From Candidatus Woesearchaeota archaeon (lineage in GTDB: Archaea > Nanobdellota > Nanobdellia > Woesearchaeales > J072), in assembly GCA_003695265.1 (NCBI GenBank), contig RFII01000037.1, forward strand, positions 1 through 33,707: a stretch of 33,707 bases of DNA. The letters run 5' to 3'. The notes beneath the pieces are model-generated. The model saw only the letters and a program-made list of their open reading frames with translations. It was not told the DNA's origin and ran no database searches. Of the stretch, positions 1-9,910 are shown in pieces; the stretch's first letter is position 1, and each line of letters begins with the position of its first letter. A program made the position numbers and the translations under genes.

Positions 1-1
1 A

Positions 2-973
2 ACAGCACAAATCATCTACCTAAACCAAAACACAACCAACAACAAAACACCCCTAGAAATAACATACTCACAACCACAAAGCAAACAAGCAATATTCGTT
101 GCGCGGAAATCTGTAAGCTTTGAAGATGTTTGTGTGGAGACATGTGCTGTTAATTTCACTGACACAAATTATGAGGTGAGGTTTGAGGTTAGTAATGCCA
201 CTTTGCATATCATCAACATAAGCTACACAACAACACAGAATATTAGGGTTCCTGAAAACGTGACCTTAATAATCCAAGGCAACGAGACCATCTTCATAAA
301 CAACACTTTGCTAAACGCTTCCATAAGCGCGGGCTTAAAATCAATGCTGAATTACAGTGACATTGATGCCGGAAGCTTATGGGTCCTCTCAAAAATAAAT
401 GAGATTCAGCCTTCAAACGAGATAACCAGCAGAATAAATTATTATATGTATGATGAGTCGGATGAAGAGGCGCCGATTTTTAAGTTTATTAGGAAACAAG
501 AAATAACGAGTAGTGATGTTCCAGATAAGTTGTGGAGCATCCAATACACGTCCGACTTCCTAAAGGTGTGGATGTGCAGGTCTGAGCCGATTGATGAGAA
601 ATTCTTAGCAGGGCTTGAGCAGAGAACAGTAGAAAAGTTTGAGGAGTACAAGGACTTGCATGTCCTGCTCGCTTATGTTTGGGCAAAGGAGCTCGGATGC
701 TACGAACCAGAAGTGCTTGACCCGCTTATCAGTAAGAAAGTATCCGAGATACTGAGCAAGAGCACTGACGGCTTGTCGATTGACGTGGTTGCTGAGCGAG
801 CAGCTGTTGTTCAGTACGCAGGCTACCGGATACCACCAAGCCTTGTTGAATACCTGCTGGTAACGCAGAACATTGATGGCGGCTGGTCATCTGATATTGA
901 GAGCAGCTCAAATCCGCACACAACCAGCCTTGCTATTTGGGCTTTAGTACAATGGAGAGAGAATAATGAATAA
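2..973 (+). CDS. Secreted protein, C-terminal part, with alpha-toroid-like repeats (5' end outside window)
   Basis: The frame is open from the first bases of the window, so the gene starts upstream; the GTG at 134 is only an internal codon. The visible N-terminal part is rich in Asn and Thr and contains a CVETC motif (VCVETCAVNF), followed by short beta-like stretches with N-glycosylation sequons. The last ~130 residues are helical and end in a repeat reading LVTQNIDGGWSSD...TTSLAIWALVQW, which resembles the QNxDGGW...TT..A..AL signature of terpene-cyclase/prenyltransferase or alpha-2-macroglobulin alpha-toroid repeats. The role is unknown; binding of surface ligands or of a modified peptide is possible, catalysis cannot be claimed. 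The TAA stop overlaps the start of the next gene (ATGAATAA), which suggests translational coupling within a surface-protein operon. Confidence 0.75.
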   Translation, partial: TAQIIYLNQNTTNNKTPLEITYSQPQSKQAIFVARKSVSFEDVCVETCAVNFTDTNYEVRFEVSNATLHIINISYTTTQNIRVPENVTLIIQGNETIFINNTLLNASISAGLKSMLNYSDIDAGSLWVLSKINEIQPSNEITSRINYYMYDESDEEAPIFKFIRKQEITSSDVPDKLWSIQYTSDFLKVWMCRSEPIDEKFLAGLEQRTVEKFEEYKDLHVLLAYVWAKELGCYEPEVLDPLISKKVSEILSKSTDGLSIDVVAERAAVVQYAGYRIPPSLVEYLLVTQNIDGGWSSDIESSSNPHTTSLAIWALVQWRENNE

Positions 974-3900
974 GAGACTGGGAATATTTTGGATTATGGC
1001 ATTTTTTGTTCTGATTAGCTTGAAGAGTGTTATTCCCACGAACCCTACTTGTAATATTAATTCAGTTAGCATTTTATGCACGAACAGCTGCAAATGGAAC
1101 GTTGGTGAAGCAAAAAACGTAGGATGTTCTATAGATTGGGCCATGCCATTTCTTAGCATATGCACAGCTCCTGACGCAATTTGGACAGATAGAACTAGCG
1201 GGTCTTGGAGCATGATCCCATCTATTGACACGGACGTTGATTGCAACGGCGCATCATGCAAATATTCTCAAATACCGGACACAGCTTGGGAATACAAGTT
1301 GATTAAGTGCGAAAGCGCTGGCCAGTACCAAATAAGATGCAGTGATAAAGGAGGGGCTCATTACAGCAGCACTAAAACATTAACGTGCGTAGGAATCCCT
1401 AACGCAACGCAGGACAGTCCCCCAAATAGTTATATTGATACTGATGGCAATGTCACTTTTGTGTGTAATGCTTCAGCAACAAACAATCTGAAAAATATTT
1501 CATTAATCGGAAACTTTAGCGGCACTTTCGGCATTAACTCAACAAACATTGTGAGCGGAACTTTCAACACAACAAACTTCACCCTTGAAAACATTGCTGA
1601 CGGCGCGTATGTGTGGAACTGCAACGCTAGCGACAATGAGTCGAACTCAGACGTAGGGGACACGAATTACACCTTGTACGTTTACTGCAACCCACCTGCT
1701 GGAGGTGACTGGACGCCGCCTATTGGAGAAGGAAACGCCACTTGCCAAGATATTTCAGAAATGGTTAATTCCTTAACAATACCTTCAGGCCTCAAATTTG
1801 AGCTCATAAACGCTACAATAAACACGAAAAACCTTACAATCAAGCCAGGAGGCTCACTAATCATAAGAGATTCTCATAGCACTATTTGGCTTAACTCAAA
1901 CTTAACAGTGGAGGGAAACTTCACCCTTGACAATTCCACTATGCGCGTCAACAGCAGCTATAATGGTGAATACAACATAATTGTCCTGAGCGGCGGAAGA
2001 ATGATTGTTGCTAATAACAGCAACATAACAGAGGGCGAATTCACAAGCAATTACAGGTTCTGGGCTGAGTACGGCTCATACCTTGAAATAACAGATTCTG
2101 TTATTGAGGACGTGGGCTGGGATCAAAGCGGGTATCATAGGAATGAGAGCATATTCGTTAACTCGTCTGCTGTGATAAGAAACACGACTATCACAGATGG
2201 CTATGGCGGTGTGTATTTGGGACCCGGCTCAAATGGGAGCAACATAACAAACAACATTTTTGACCCGGGCTCAAGCGCTGGTATAACAGCAATTTTAGCT
2301 AACGGCTCCGGCTTCCACAACATTTCAAACAATTACATAACAGGATTTAATGCTGGAGGAAGCATCAGCATGCATTTCGTGAATTCTGACAACAACATTA
2401 TAAGTGAAAACACCCTCTATAATACAAGCAAGGCACCATCAGATGTTAAAGGGGTTGTATTCTTTAACTCAAACAACAACACATTTTTCAACAACAACTT
2501 AACTGATATTGGTGTCGGAGTATGTGCATCAGGGAACGGCTACGGCATAATAATAGACTCATCATACGGAAACCTAATAGACAACAACACGTTGTATGAC
2601 ATCAGCGAATGCAACGGAGTGTCATTCGGAATATTGGTTAATAACAGCGGCCAGAACAACACAATAAGCAACAACAACATAAACCAGACTGTTGATGATG
2701 GAATATACGTAACAAACTCAACATACACTTACATTTTGAACAACACTATTTTTAACACGAGCGATGACGGCATTGAGCTGATGCCGGGCTCTGACCACTC
2801 AAACATAAGCGGAAACACAATCATCTCGGCCAACATTTCAGGAATCGATATCTTGACTAATAATAGTGTAGTTTATAATAATTTCATTAATGGGGACAGT
2901 GACAGCACAAGCGGCTTAACCATCAGTAGCGGATCTAGTGTAGAGAATATTACCATAAGGGGCTTAACATTGGGCAATATAACAATTACGGCGATAAACT
3001 TGAGTGACAACAGCAATAACATAACAATAAGGGATGCGTATTATACAGATTCATCCGCAAATACTGGATTAAGTGTTAGAAGCAATGTATTAATGATTGA
3101 CTCAAACCCGACAGGATCGACAAACAACATAAGGTTTGTGTCTGGAACAGCAGCTAACCTCACCACAATTAATGTCACAGAAATCCCGGCTTCAGTTGAG
3201 GCAGGCCAGCACCACTGGAGGAAATGGTGGGTTTATATAACAGTGCAGGACGAGGCTGGAAGGCCGGTAGAGAACGCTAATGTGACTGTGTGGGACAAGG
3301 ACAATAACGAGGTTGAAAACTTCCTGACGCCGGCAGACGGCAGGAGAAATTTGAACCTTACAGAATACCATAGGTATTACAGCGGCGGAGAAGTTTACTT
3401 TTATTATTCTAATTACACAATCAATGCTACGAAGTACGGCTCGTTGGCATCTGAGAAAGTTAATCTTACTGGAAACATTAACTTAATATTGACTCTTCCA
3501 AATGATCCGCCATCAACGCCAACACCTTCATTAACAAGCGAGAACGGCACGAACACAACATTAGAATATCTCAACTGCTCAGCTTTGATAACAGATGCCA
3601 ATAATGATTCTATGAACGTAACAGTAAAATGGTATAATAATTCAGTTCTATGGATGACTGTTAACTACTTCAACAGCTACGCAAACGGCACACTATTCAA
3701 CGCAACACTCGCAAGCTCAAACACAACATTAGGAGACGTGTGGAGCTGCAGTATAATGCTTAATGACAGCATGAACGTATCAGCCTGGGGGAACTCAAAC
3801 AACGTGACAATAATAGACACAACACCACCAACAATAACATGGGAAAACCCAACACCAAACAACGCAACAATAACAAACAACAACTACGCATACCTAAACA

Positions 3901-6900
3901 CAACAATAACAGACACACACAACACCTCAGCATTCATCGACTGGAACAGGACATTGATCGGCTATTGGAGCATGGACGCATACAACTCAACAGGCATTTA
4001 CGACAACTCAACCTACACCCATTTCGCGGAATTCATAGGCATTAGCACAGCAAACATTACAGACGCGAAGTATGGGAAGGGGGTTGACCTAGACGGAACA
4101 TCTGATTACCTTAAAGTAAGTGAGGACAATTCCTTAGACCCTGGAACAGATAATTGGACCGTTGAAGTCTGGGCAAAACCCCCCAACTCAAACCAAAGAT
4201 CATTTATTATCTCAAAAAGAACACCTTCTGGCAGTTACGAGCAGTGGGGCATGGGAATATTTGACGCCACAACCAGCTTCCAAGCAGGGCAAAGGCTCAG
4301 ATGCTTGTGGTTAGGGCAGAGCGGTACAGGATACAGGTTTGCGCCTGCCTCAAACTCGGATGTTGCTGACGGCAACTGGCATCATTATGCCTGCGTCTTC
4401 GAGTATGGAAACACAATAAGAATGTACAAGGATGGTGTTGAATTAGCTTCAACGTTCCCTTATGGCGGAGGAACATGGGAATCTATGGACAATAGTGATC
4501 CGCTAGGAATTGGAAGTGATGGTTATGGCAATTATAAGTTTGCAGGCTCAATAGATGAGGTTAGAATTTACCGCAGAGCATTAAGCCCGGAAGAAATCAA
4601 CGCCTCCTACAACAACAACCTTCACAGGTTATACCACAACTTCACAGGACTAAGCAGTGGAACTTACAATTACACAGCATACGCGATAGACCAAGCAGGC
4701 AACCTCCAAATAACAGCAACGAGAAACATAACAATCGACACGACACCGCCAACAATAACCTGGGAAAACCCAACTCCAAGCAATGATGCCATAGTTACGG
4801 ATGAATATGTCTACCTAAACACGACAATAACAGACAGCACAAACACATCAGCATTCATCGACTGGAACAGGAGCCTTGTGGGGTACTGGAGCTTTGATGT
4901 GACCGATGCAACATATGTTTATGATAACTCATCATATGGGCACGACTTAACTTTTGAGGGAGGTCTTGGACAGGCAAATCTGACTCCGGGTGTGTATGGG
5001 AATGCGATAACGATGGATGGGGAAATCGGCATAAACGGCGACTACTTGAAAAGGCCGTTAAACCAAGACTTAAATCTTTCTAACACAAGTTTCACATTCA
5101 TGCTGTGGGTGAACCTGAGGGATACGGACGCTACAAGTTACGTCTTGACGTATGGAACTTCATCTCATACGTTTATGTACATTGGCGGCGGAGGAACGCC
5201 CGCCCTCAGAGTTGGGAACGGCACTGCCACGACAACGCTCGCGGCAGGAAGCGTGGCGAAGAACACGTGGACGCACCTTGCTTACCAGCTCGAGAAGGTA
5301 AGGGATAAGAATTTTACTATGAGAATATTCGTGAATGGAGTGCTTGCAGGCTCCAAAAGCACGACAATTGTGAACACCAACCCATATACTGAACCTTTAA
5401 GGCTCGGCTCTTATTATACTAATATTAATCATTTCAATGGATCTATGGATGAGGCCATGCTGTTCAGGCGCGCCCTCTCACCTGAAGAAATCAACGCCTC
5501 TTACAACAACAACCTTCACAGGCTCTACCACAACTTCACAAACCTTAGCAAAGGAACATATAACTACACCGCATACGCGATAGACCAAGTAGGCAACCTC
5601 CAAAAAACAGCAACGAGAAACGTGACAATTAACATTGTTCCTGCAACGCCAAGCCCAACATTAACAAGCGAGAACGGCACGAATTACACAACAGAGTATT
5701 TGAACTGCTCAGAAGTGCTAATTGATGGTGATGGGGATGCGATGAACGTTTCTGTCAAGTGGTACAACAACTCAGTTCTCTGGCTAACAGTTGATTACAA
5801 CAACAGCTACGCAAACGGCACACTATTCAACGCGACACTCGCAAGCTCAAACACTACAAAAGGCCAGAACTGGACTTGCGGAATGCAGACAAGCGACGGC
5901 TTAAACTCAAGCAGCTGGGCGAACTCAAGCGTTTTGATAATTGCGAATTCCCCACCAGTCATGCAGTCTCCAAGGATAGCGCCTGACCCTGCTTACACTA
6001 ATGACACCCTGCAAGGTTACTGTAATGCTACGGACGCTGACGGCGACACAGTCAATTATTATTATAAGTGGTTTAATGAAAGCGTGGAATTAAGCAGCGG
6101 CCGCGCAACGACAATGATAGAGGATGACACAGAAGACGCTGCTGCTTATGATGGTAATATCCAAAACCCAACTTATGCTTACGATGAAATATGGACTACT
6201 CGTGCAAAAGTATTAGGCCTTGGCGCTTCTGGAAACATTTACATCAATTACACAATCCCAAGCAATGTAATAAATGCGCAGCAAGAAGTCAAGTATACCA
6301 GCTCAGGCTGCAGCAACACTAATTATATATATTGTTATAATGGAAGCCAATGGATAATAATTGATTCGTGGTCAGGAATAATTAACACTATTAAGAATAT
6401 TTCATTAGACCAGAGCTGCATTGACAGCAATAACGGCGTTTTGGAGGAAAAGATTCATCTGGATTGTGATGTAAATCCAGGCCCAGAATCTTATTTCTTT
6501 GAGGAAAAGGTCTGGTGGAACAAATCAGTGTATTACACAGAGTCAGTAGAGAAGAACGTCAACAATTACACGCAAGCAGCGCAGCAGAAAGGCGAGAACT
6601 GGACTTATTCCTGCTTAGCATTTGATGGAACAGACAATGCGAGCAGCTGGGCAAATTATTCATTGATAATACAGAACCTGCCGCCAAACACAGTAACGCC
6701 TAGCATCACCAGCGAGAACGGAACTAATTACACGACAGAATACCTGAACTGCTCAGCCACTTTGCTGGATGGCGACGCTGATGCCATGAATGTCAGCGTG
6801 CTTTGGTACAACAACTCAGTTCTCTGGCTAACAGTTGATTACAACAACAGCTACGCGAACGGCACTCTTTTTAATGCAACGCTAGCAAGCTCAAACACCA

Positions 6901-7721
6901 CAAAAGGCCAGAACTGGAGCTGCGCTCTCAACGTAAGCGACGGCACGAACTACACATTGTCGCTTAACTCAAGCAACCTCACAATTGCTAATACGCCGCC
7001 CTCCAATGTCACTTTGATTTTCCCGAACAACGGCAATGACACACTGCTTGACAGGACTCCAACCTTTAACTGGAGCGCCGCAACTGACCCTGACAATGAC
7101 GTGATAAATTACACGCTAAATGTGACTTGCCCGACGTGCTCAGCAGAAATAAACGTAGTGGTATCAAACGACACTAATTACACACCTTCAATAGAACTTG
7201 ACCTTGACAAGGTGTATTATTGGAATGTAACCACTAATGACGGCACTGACTCGGGCGGAACTTCAGAGACATGGAATTTCACGATACTCTCAACGAGCAT
7301 AATAATGGTTAACGGATCGGTTAATTTCAGCAATATGCAGCTTTTGGAGTATGATAATACCTCAGATGACAATCCTCCTCCTTTTGTTGTTGAGAACAAT
7401 GGCAACGTATTAGTTAATGTTACTGTGTACGCTCAGAGCTCTCTTTGGGACACTGTTGGCTTGAACACCACTTATTTCATGGCAAAGGCTGACAACCACA
7501 CAGCAGAGCTCGGCTCGTTCAGGTACGACCTCTCGCAAACAACATACACTCCAATCCAGAACGTTACTTACAAGGAAAGGTACATCTCATACCTGAATTA
7601 TTCTGACTCGAACGACCTTGCCGAGCTAGACATTGCTGTCCAGGTTCCTGATGCGGAGCCTGCCGGCAACAAATCATCAGTACTAGTATTTGAGGCGACT
7701 GCCTCAGGCAATCCACCATGA
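966..7721 (+). CDS. Giant secreted surface glycoprotein (beta-helix, two LamG domains, repeated modules)
   Basis: Product of 2251 residues. Residues ~5-24 form a hydrophobic signal peptide (LGIFWIMAFFVLISL). A Cys-containing beta domain follows, then at ~260-740 a right-handed parallel beta-helix region of the NosD/PbH1 kind (turns rich in NNxI, GI.L, N.T). Two LamG/concanavalin-like domains lie at ~997-1220 and ~1304-1520, each starting GYWS(M/F)D and ending RRALSPEEINASYNN, both preceded by an Ig-like linker TPPTITWENPTP. Three ~90-residue modules (SENGTN..EYLNCS...VKWYNNSVLW) begin near 855, 1565 and 1916. NxS/T sequons are extremely dense, so heavy N-glycosylation is likely. There is no clear C-terminal membrane anchor. 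LamG and beta-helix domains usually bind or process polysaccharide, so an adhesin or S-layer-associated role is inferred. The start overlaps the previous gene's stop and the stop overlaps the next gene's start. Confidence 0.85.
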   Translation: MNKRLGIFWIMAFFVLISLKSVIPTNPTCNINSVSILCTNSCKWNVGEAKNVGCSIDWAMPFLSICTAPDAIWTDRTSGSWSMIPSIDTDVDCNGASCKYSQIPDTAWEYKLIKCESAGQYQIRCSDKGGAHYSSTKTLTCVGIPNATQDSPPNSYIDTDGNVTFVCNASATNNLKNISLIGNFSGTFGINSTNIVSGTFNTTNFTLENIADGAYVWNCNASDNESNSDVGDTNYTLYVYCNPPAGGDWTPPIGEGNATCQDISEMVNSLTIPSGLKFELINATINTKNLTIKPGGSLIIRDSHSTIWLNSNLTVEGNFTLDNSTMRVNSSYNGEYNIIVLSGGRMIVANNSNITEGEFTSNYRFWAEYGSYLEITDSVIEDVGWDQSGYHRNESIFVNSSAVIRNTTITDGYGGVYLGPGSNGSNITNNIFDPGSSAGITAILANGSGFHNISNNYITGFNAGGSISMHFVNSDNNIISENTLYNTSKAPSDVKGVVFFNSNNNTFFNNNLTDIGVGVCASGNGYGIIIDSSYGNLIDNNTLYDISECNGVSFGILVNNSGQNNTISNNNINQTVDDGIYVTNSTYTYILNNTIFNTSDDGIELMPGSDHSNISGNTIISANISGIDILTNNSVVYNNFINGDSDSTSGLTISSGSSVENITIRGLTLGNITITAINLSDNSNNITIRDAYYTDSSANTGLSVRSNVLMIDSNPTGSTNNIRFVSGTAANLTTINVTEIPASVEAGQHHWRKWWVYITVQDEAGRPVENANVTVWDKDNNEVENFLTPADGRRNLNLTEYHRYYSGGEVYFYYSNYTINATKYGSLASEKVNLTGNINLILTLPNDPPSTPTPSLTSENGTNTTLEYLNCSALITDANNDSMNVTVKWYNNSVLWMTVNYFNSYANGTLFNATLASSNTTLGDVWSCSIMLNDSMNVSAWGNSNNVTIIDTTPPTITWENPTPNNATITNNNYAYLNTTITDTHNTSAFIDWNRTLIGYWSMDAYNSTGIYDNSTYTHFAEFIGISTANITDAKYGKGVDLDGTSDYLKVSEDNSLDPGTDNWTVEVWAKPPNSNQRSFIISKRTPSGSYEQWGMGIFDATTSFQAGQRLRCLWLGQSGTGYRFAPASNSDVADGNWHHYACVFEYGNTIRMYKDGVELASTFPYGGGTWESMDNSDPLGIGSDGYGNYKFAGSIDEVRIYRRALSPEEINASYNNNLHRLYHNFTGLSSGTYNYTAYAIDQAGNLQITATRNITIDTTPPTITWENPTPSNDAIVTDEYVYLNTTITDSTNTSAFIDWNRSLVGYWSFDVTDATYVYDNSSYGHDLTFEGGLGQANLTPGVYGNAITMDGEIGINGDYLKRPLNQDLNLSNTSFTFMLWVNLRDTDATSYVLTYGTSSHTFMYIGGGGTPALRVGNGTATTTLAAGSVAKNTWTHLAYQLEKVRDKNFTMRIFVNGVLAGSKSTTIVNTNPYTEPLRLGSYYTNINHFNGSMDEAMLFRRALSPEEINASYNNNLHRLYHNFTNLSKGTYNYTAYAIDQVGNLQKTATRNVTINIVPATPSPTLTSENGTNYTTEYLNCSEVLIDGDGDAMNVSVKWYNNSVLWLTVDYNNSYANGTLFNATLASSNTTKGQNWTCGMQTSDGLNSSSWANSSVLIIANSPPVMQSPRIAPDPAYTNDTLQGYCNATDADGDTVNYYYKWFNESVELSSGRATTMIEDDTEDAAAYDGNIQNPTYAYDEIWTTRAKVLGLGASGNIYINYTIPSNVINAQQEVKYTSSGCSNTNYIYCYNGSQWIIIDSWSGIINTIKNISLDQSCIDSNNGVLEEKIHLDCDVNPGPESYFFEEKVWWNKSVYYTESVEKNVNNYTQAAQQKGENWTYSCLAFDGTDNASSWANYSLIIQNLPPNTVTPSITSENGTNYTTEYLNCSATLLDGDADAMNVSVLWYNNSVLWLTVDYNNSYANGTLFNATLASSNTTKGQNWSCALNVSDGTNYTLSLNSSNLTIANTPPSNVTLIFPNNGNDTLLDRTPTFNWSAATDPDNDVINYTLNVTCPTCSAEINVVVSNDTNYTPSIELDLDKVYYWNVTTNDGTDSGGTSETWNFTILSTSIIMVNGSVNFSNMQLLEYDNTSDDNPPPFVVENNGNVLVNVTVYAQSSLWDTVGLNTTYFMAKADNHTAELGSFRYDLSQTTYTPIQNVTYKERYISYLNYSDSNDLAELDIAVQVPDAEPAGNKSSVLVFEATASGNPP
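3531..3800 (+). repeat. Intragenic ~90-residue module, copy 1
   Basis: First of three homologous ~270-bp modules inside the giant gene; the others are near 5661-5930 and 6711-6975. The segment that encodes NSYANGTLFNATLASSNTT is nearly identical at DNA level in all three, which points to recent duplication or gene conversion. Each module has two conserved Cys (EYLNCS and the later W.C). Confidence 0.75.
3819..5632 (+). repeat. Tandem duplication of Ig-linker plus LamG unit (~0.9 kb each)
   Basis: Two head-to-tail units run 3819-4737 and 4738-5632. Both begin with a segment encoding DTTPPTITWENPTP, continue with TSAFIDWNR, then LamG, and close with YNYTAYAIDQ.GNLQ.TATRN. The flanking linker segments are almost identical at DNA level while the LamG cores have diverged, so the linkers look homogenised or the cores under diversifying selection. 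Confidence 0.75.
5661..5930 (+). repeat. Intragenic ~90-residue module, copy 2
   Basis: Second copy of the module starting with the TSENGTN..EYLNCS motif. It is closer to copy 3 than to copy 1: both share NYTTEYLNCS, LWLTVDYNNSYANG and TTKGQNW. Confidence 0.75.
6711..6975 (+). repeat. Intragenic ~90-residue module, copy 3
   Basis: Third copy of the module, encoding TSENGTNYTTEYLNCSAT to NWSCALNVSDG. It is separated from copy 2 by an unrelated beta-sandwich stretch of ~260 residues. Confidence 0.75.
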
Positions 7722-8944
7722 GCAGAACAACATTAAACAGGAATTGCATGCTTGTCTTGGCAGCTTTTGTTATGCTGTTTGCTCTGGCAGGCCAAAGCCT
7801 CGCCCTTGGCGTTGCGCCAACGCAGAAAGTCATTGACTTTGAGCCCGGCCAGACAAAAGAAGTTAAAATCCAGATAATCAATGACCAGCAAAAAGACTTC
7901 AAAGCCATAGTTTATGCCAGGGGTGAGATGGCAAATTATACTAATATTAGGGACAGCTTAGTAACAGTAAAGGCAAATGAGAAAATGAAGGAATTCAGGT
8001 TTAATGTGAGTATGCCAAGCAGCATAGACAAGCCCGGAGACCACGAAGTAGAGATAGTTGTTTTGGAATTTGGCGATGACGTGGAAGAAAAGGCTATTGT
8101 GACGGCAAGGGTCGCGGTTGTGTCAAAGCTTATTGTTCGCGTGCCCTACCCTGGAAAGTACGCAGACGCAAAGCTTTTCATAAACTCTGCAAATGTGAAC
8201 GAAACTGTCACTTTCAAGGTGCCTATTTATAATTTTGGCGATGAGGCAATTGAAGAGGCTTGGGCTGAGATACAAATATTGGGAGCAACGTATGAAGTGA
8301 TAGGTAAAGTTGAGACAAACAGAATAAGGCTAGAGCCAAAATCAGAGAACAGCGTCAAGGCTGGCTGGCTTGCGGATGTGAACGCTGGGGTTTATCATGC
8401 AGTTGCCATAGTTCATTATGATGACAAAACAGTGAGGGTTGAGGAAAACTTTGAGGTTGGGAACCTTCTTGTTGAGGTTGAGAACGTGATAGTTGATGAG
8501 TTCAGATTAGGGGAGATTGCGAAGTTTGATATAATTGTGAAGAACACGTGGAATGAGCTGTTAAAAGATGTTTATGGCGATGTTAAGGTTGTTGATGAGA
8601 AGGGAAGCATTTACACGAATTACAAAACAGCTTCTATTGACATTCCCGCTTATTCGAAAGGTGTGCTTGAGGCTTACTGGGATACAAAGGAAGCGCAGAT
8701 AGGCAAGTATGACCTTGACATAACACTGCATTACAAGGGAAAGACAAGCAGGAAAGTGATTGAAACCCATGTGAATATTGACTCAATAACAACGAAGAGG
8801 ATGCCGACAGCCGAAGTTGTTGGAGCAAAGAGTGGTGCAGGGCCAGAATTCATAAAGCAGAATTCAGTGCTAATAATTTCAGTGATAATCCTTATTATTA
8901 TCAATATTGGCTGGTTCATTTATTTTAAGAAAAGCAAGAAATGA
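7718..8944 (+). CDS. Secreted C-terminally membrane-anchored beta-sandwich protein (paralogue of 9935-11110)
   Basis: Product of 408 residues with a signal peptide (VLAAFVMLFALAGQSLALG, cleavage near 30) and a C-terminal transmembrane segment at ~382-402 followed by a short lysine-rich tail (KKSKK), so the bulk lies outside the cell. The ectodomain is built from CARDB/NEW3-like beta-sandwich domains (PGQTKEVKIQIIN, YNFGDEAIEEAWAEI, VKNTWNELLKDVYGDV). It aligns along its whole length with the product of 9935-11110, including GKY/GTY...HYKGKTS/HFNGKTS near the end. ATGA overlap with the giant gene implies coupled translation. Such domains are structural; a cell-surface scaffold that presents or anchors the giant glycoprotein is inferred. 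No enzymatic motif is visible. Confidence 0.8.
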   Translation: MSRTTLNRNCMLVLAAFVMLFALAGQSLALGVAPTQKVIDFEPGQTKEVKIQIINDQQKDFKAIVYARGEMANYTNIRDSLVTVKANEKMKEFRFNVSMPSSIDKPGDHEVEIVVLEFGDDVEEKAIVTARVAVVSKLIVRVPYPGKYADAKLFINSANVNETVTFKVPIYNFGDEAIEEAWAEIQILGATYEVIGKVETNRIRLEPKSENSVKAGWLADVNAGVYHAVAIVHYDDKTVRVEENFEVGNLLVEVENVIVDEFRLGEIAKFDIIVKNTWNELLKDVYGDVKVVDEKGSIYTNYKTASIDIPAYSKGVLEAYWDTKEAQIGKYDLDITLHYKGKTSRKVIETHVNIDSITTKRMPTAEVVGAKSGAGPEFIKQNSVLIISVIILIIINIGWFIYFKKSKK

Positions 8945-9049
8945 GGTTGCATATAAGGTTGTATAATAAGGTTTTTATTTTTATATAGAAGATATATAGA
9001 AAAATTTATATATTAAGCATAACAAAATTTTTAATTAAGCAGTAAAAAA
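8945..9049 (+). promoter_or_regulatory. Promoter region of the 9050-11517 gene set
   Basis: This 105-bp AT-rich gap is the first real gap in the surface block. A TATA-like box (AAATTTATATATTAA, ~9003-9016) lies ~35-45 nt before the ATG at 9050, so a leader of ~15-20 nt is expected. Confidence 0.55.
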
Positions 9050-9274
9050 ATGGTGAGTGAAATAAAAGACAGGGAGAAAAAGATATTTATTACTTTAATA
9101 ATTCTTACAATAATAGTTTCTGTCCTAGGAACAGTGATGCTTCTCGAAGTTTCAATGCAGCCTAAACCTAAGACAAACCAGCAGGTCGGCTATGTCACAA
9201 TAGAAATACTGCCTAATCCGAACAAAGCTCCAGACCAGAGAGTGGTTGAGAAAGAAAACCATCAGCCTGGATAA
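9050..9274 (+). CDS. Small single-pass membrane protein
   Basis: Product of 74 residues: a charged N-terminus (SEIKDREKK), one transmembrane helix at ~12-32 (IFITLIILTIIVSVLGTVML), and a ~40-residue outer tail rich in Pro, Asn and Gln. I do not recognise a family. The helix resembles that of the following gene (ITLxIxTIIVSxxGT), so the two probably derive from a shared membrane-anchor element. It is followed 15 nt later by the next gene and is probably cotranscribed with it. The arrangement resembles archaeal pilin-like or anchor subunits, but no class III signal-peptide cleavage motif is evident. Confidence 0.7.
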   Translation: MVSEIKDREKKIFITLIILTIIVSVLGTVMLLEVSMQPKPKTNQQVGYVTIEILPNPNKAPDQRVVEKENHQPG

Positions 9275-9289
9275 AATGAGGTGTCATGA

Positions 9290-9910
9290 ATGAGAGAGTT
9301 TTCAAACAAGATGATTATTACCCTACTTATTGTCACAATAATTGTTTCTTTGGGCGGCACTCTTATCAGTATAAGTCGCTTGAGCCAGCTAGAGCTTATA
9401 ACTGGAAAGGTTACTGTTGGAAACGTAAGCGTTAATATTACAGAACAAGCAACTCTGAATCTTACCACACCAAACATTGATTTTGGCAATGGATATGTAA
9501 CAGGAGGGTCTAACTGCACTATTAACAGCCAAGATGGAACTGGCTCAAGCACGTGCTGGAGCAACACAGGTGTAGGTGCTAATAGTGGTATAGTAGTTGA
9601 GAACATAGGAAATGTTGGAATCAATGTTAGTGTAACATTTGCTAAGAACGGAACAGATTTTATAGGTGGAACAAACCCTGAGCTAAAATACAAATGCAGG
9701 ACTGATGGAAGCAGCAGTGGAACATCAAGGGCAAGCTCATTCACATTAGTTGACAATACATCCTTGACTTATGAGTGCTGGGCAAACCTCGCTCCAATGA
9801 GCAGTTCTGACTCTTTTTATTTTGATATTAGTTTAAACATACCAGACAATGCTCAGGGGTTAAAGAATAATACTATAACATTCACCGCTGCCAAGAATAT
9901 GACGGGTTAA
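9290..9910 (+). CDS. N-terminally anchored extracytoplasmic beta-rich protein
   Basis: Product of 206 residues. One hydrophobic helix at ~8-28 (IITLLIVTIIVSLGGTLISI) is followed by a Ser/Thr/Asn-rich beta domain with about ten sequons and four Cys. The segments PNIDFGNGYV and VVENIGNVGINVSV look like an immunoglobulin-type fold of the kind seen in secreted structural subunits. A GAGGTG ribosome-binding site at 9278-9283 supports this ATG. It may be a filament or sheath subunit or an accessory of the giant glycoprotein; which one cannot be decided from sequence. Its stop codon lies inside a short hairpin (9902-9916). Confidence 0.75.
   Translation: MREFSNKMIITLLIVTIIVSLGGTLISISRLSQLELITGKVTVGNVSVNITEQATLNLTTPNIDFGNGYVTGGSNCTINSQDGTGSSTCWSNTGVGANSGIVVENIGNVGINVSVTFAKNGTDFIGGTNPELKYKCRTDGSSSGTSRASSFTLVDNTSLTYECWANLAPMSSSDSFYFDISLNIPDNAQGLKNNTITFTAAKNMTG

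Noticed and set aside
3531-6975. CRISPR-like or mobile repeats
   Set aside because: The repeated blocks are in frame within one gene and encode protein modules of ~90 residues with no spacer-repeat periodicity.
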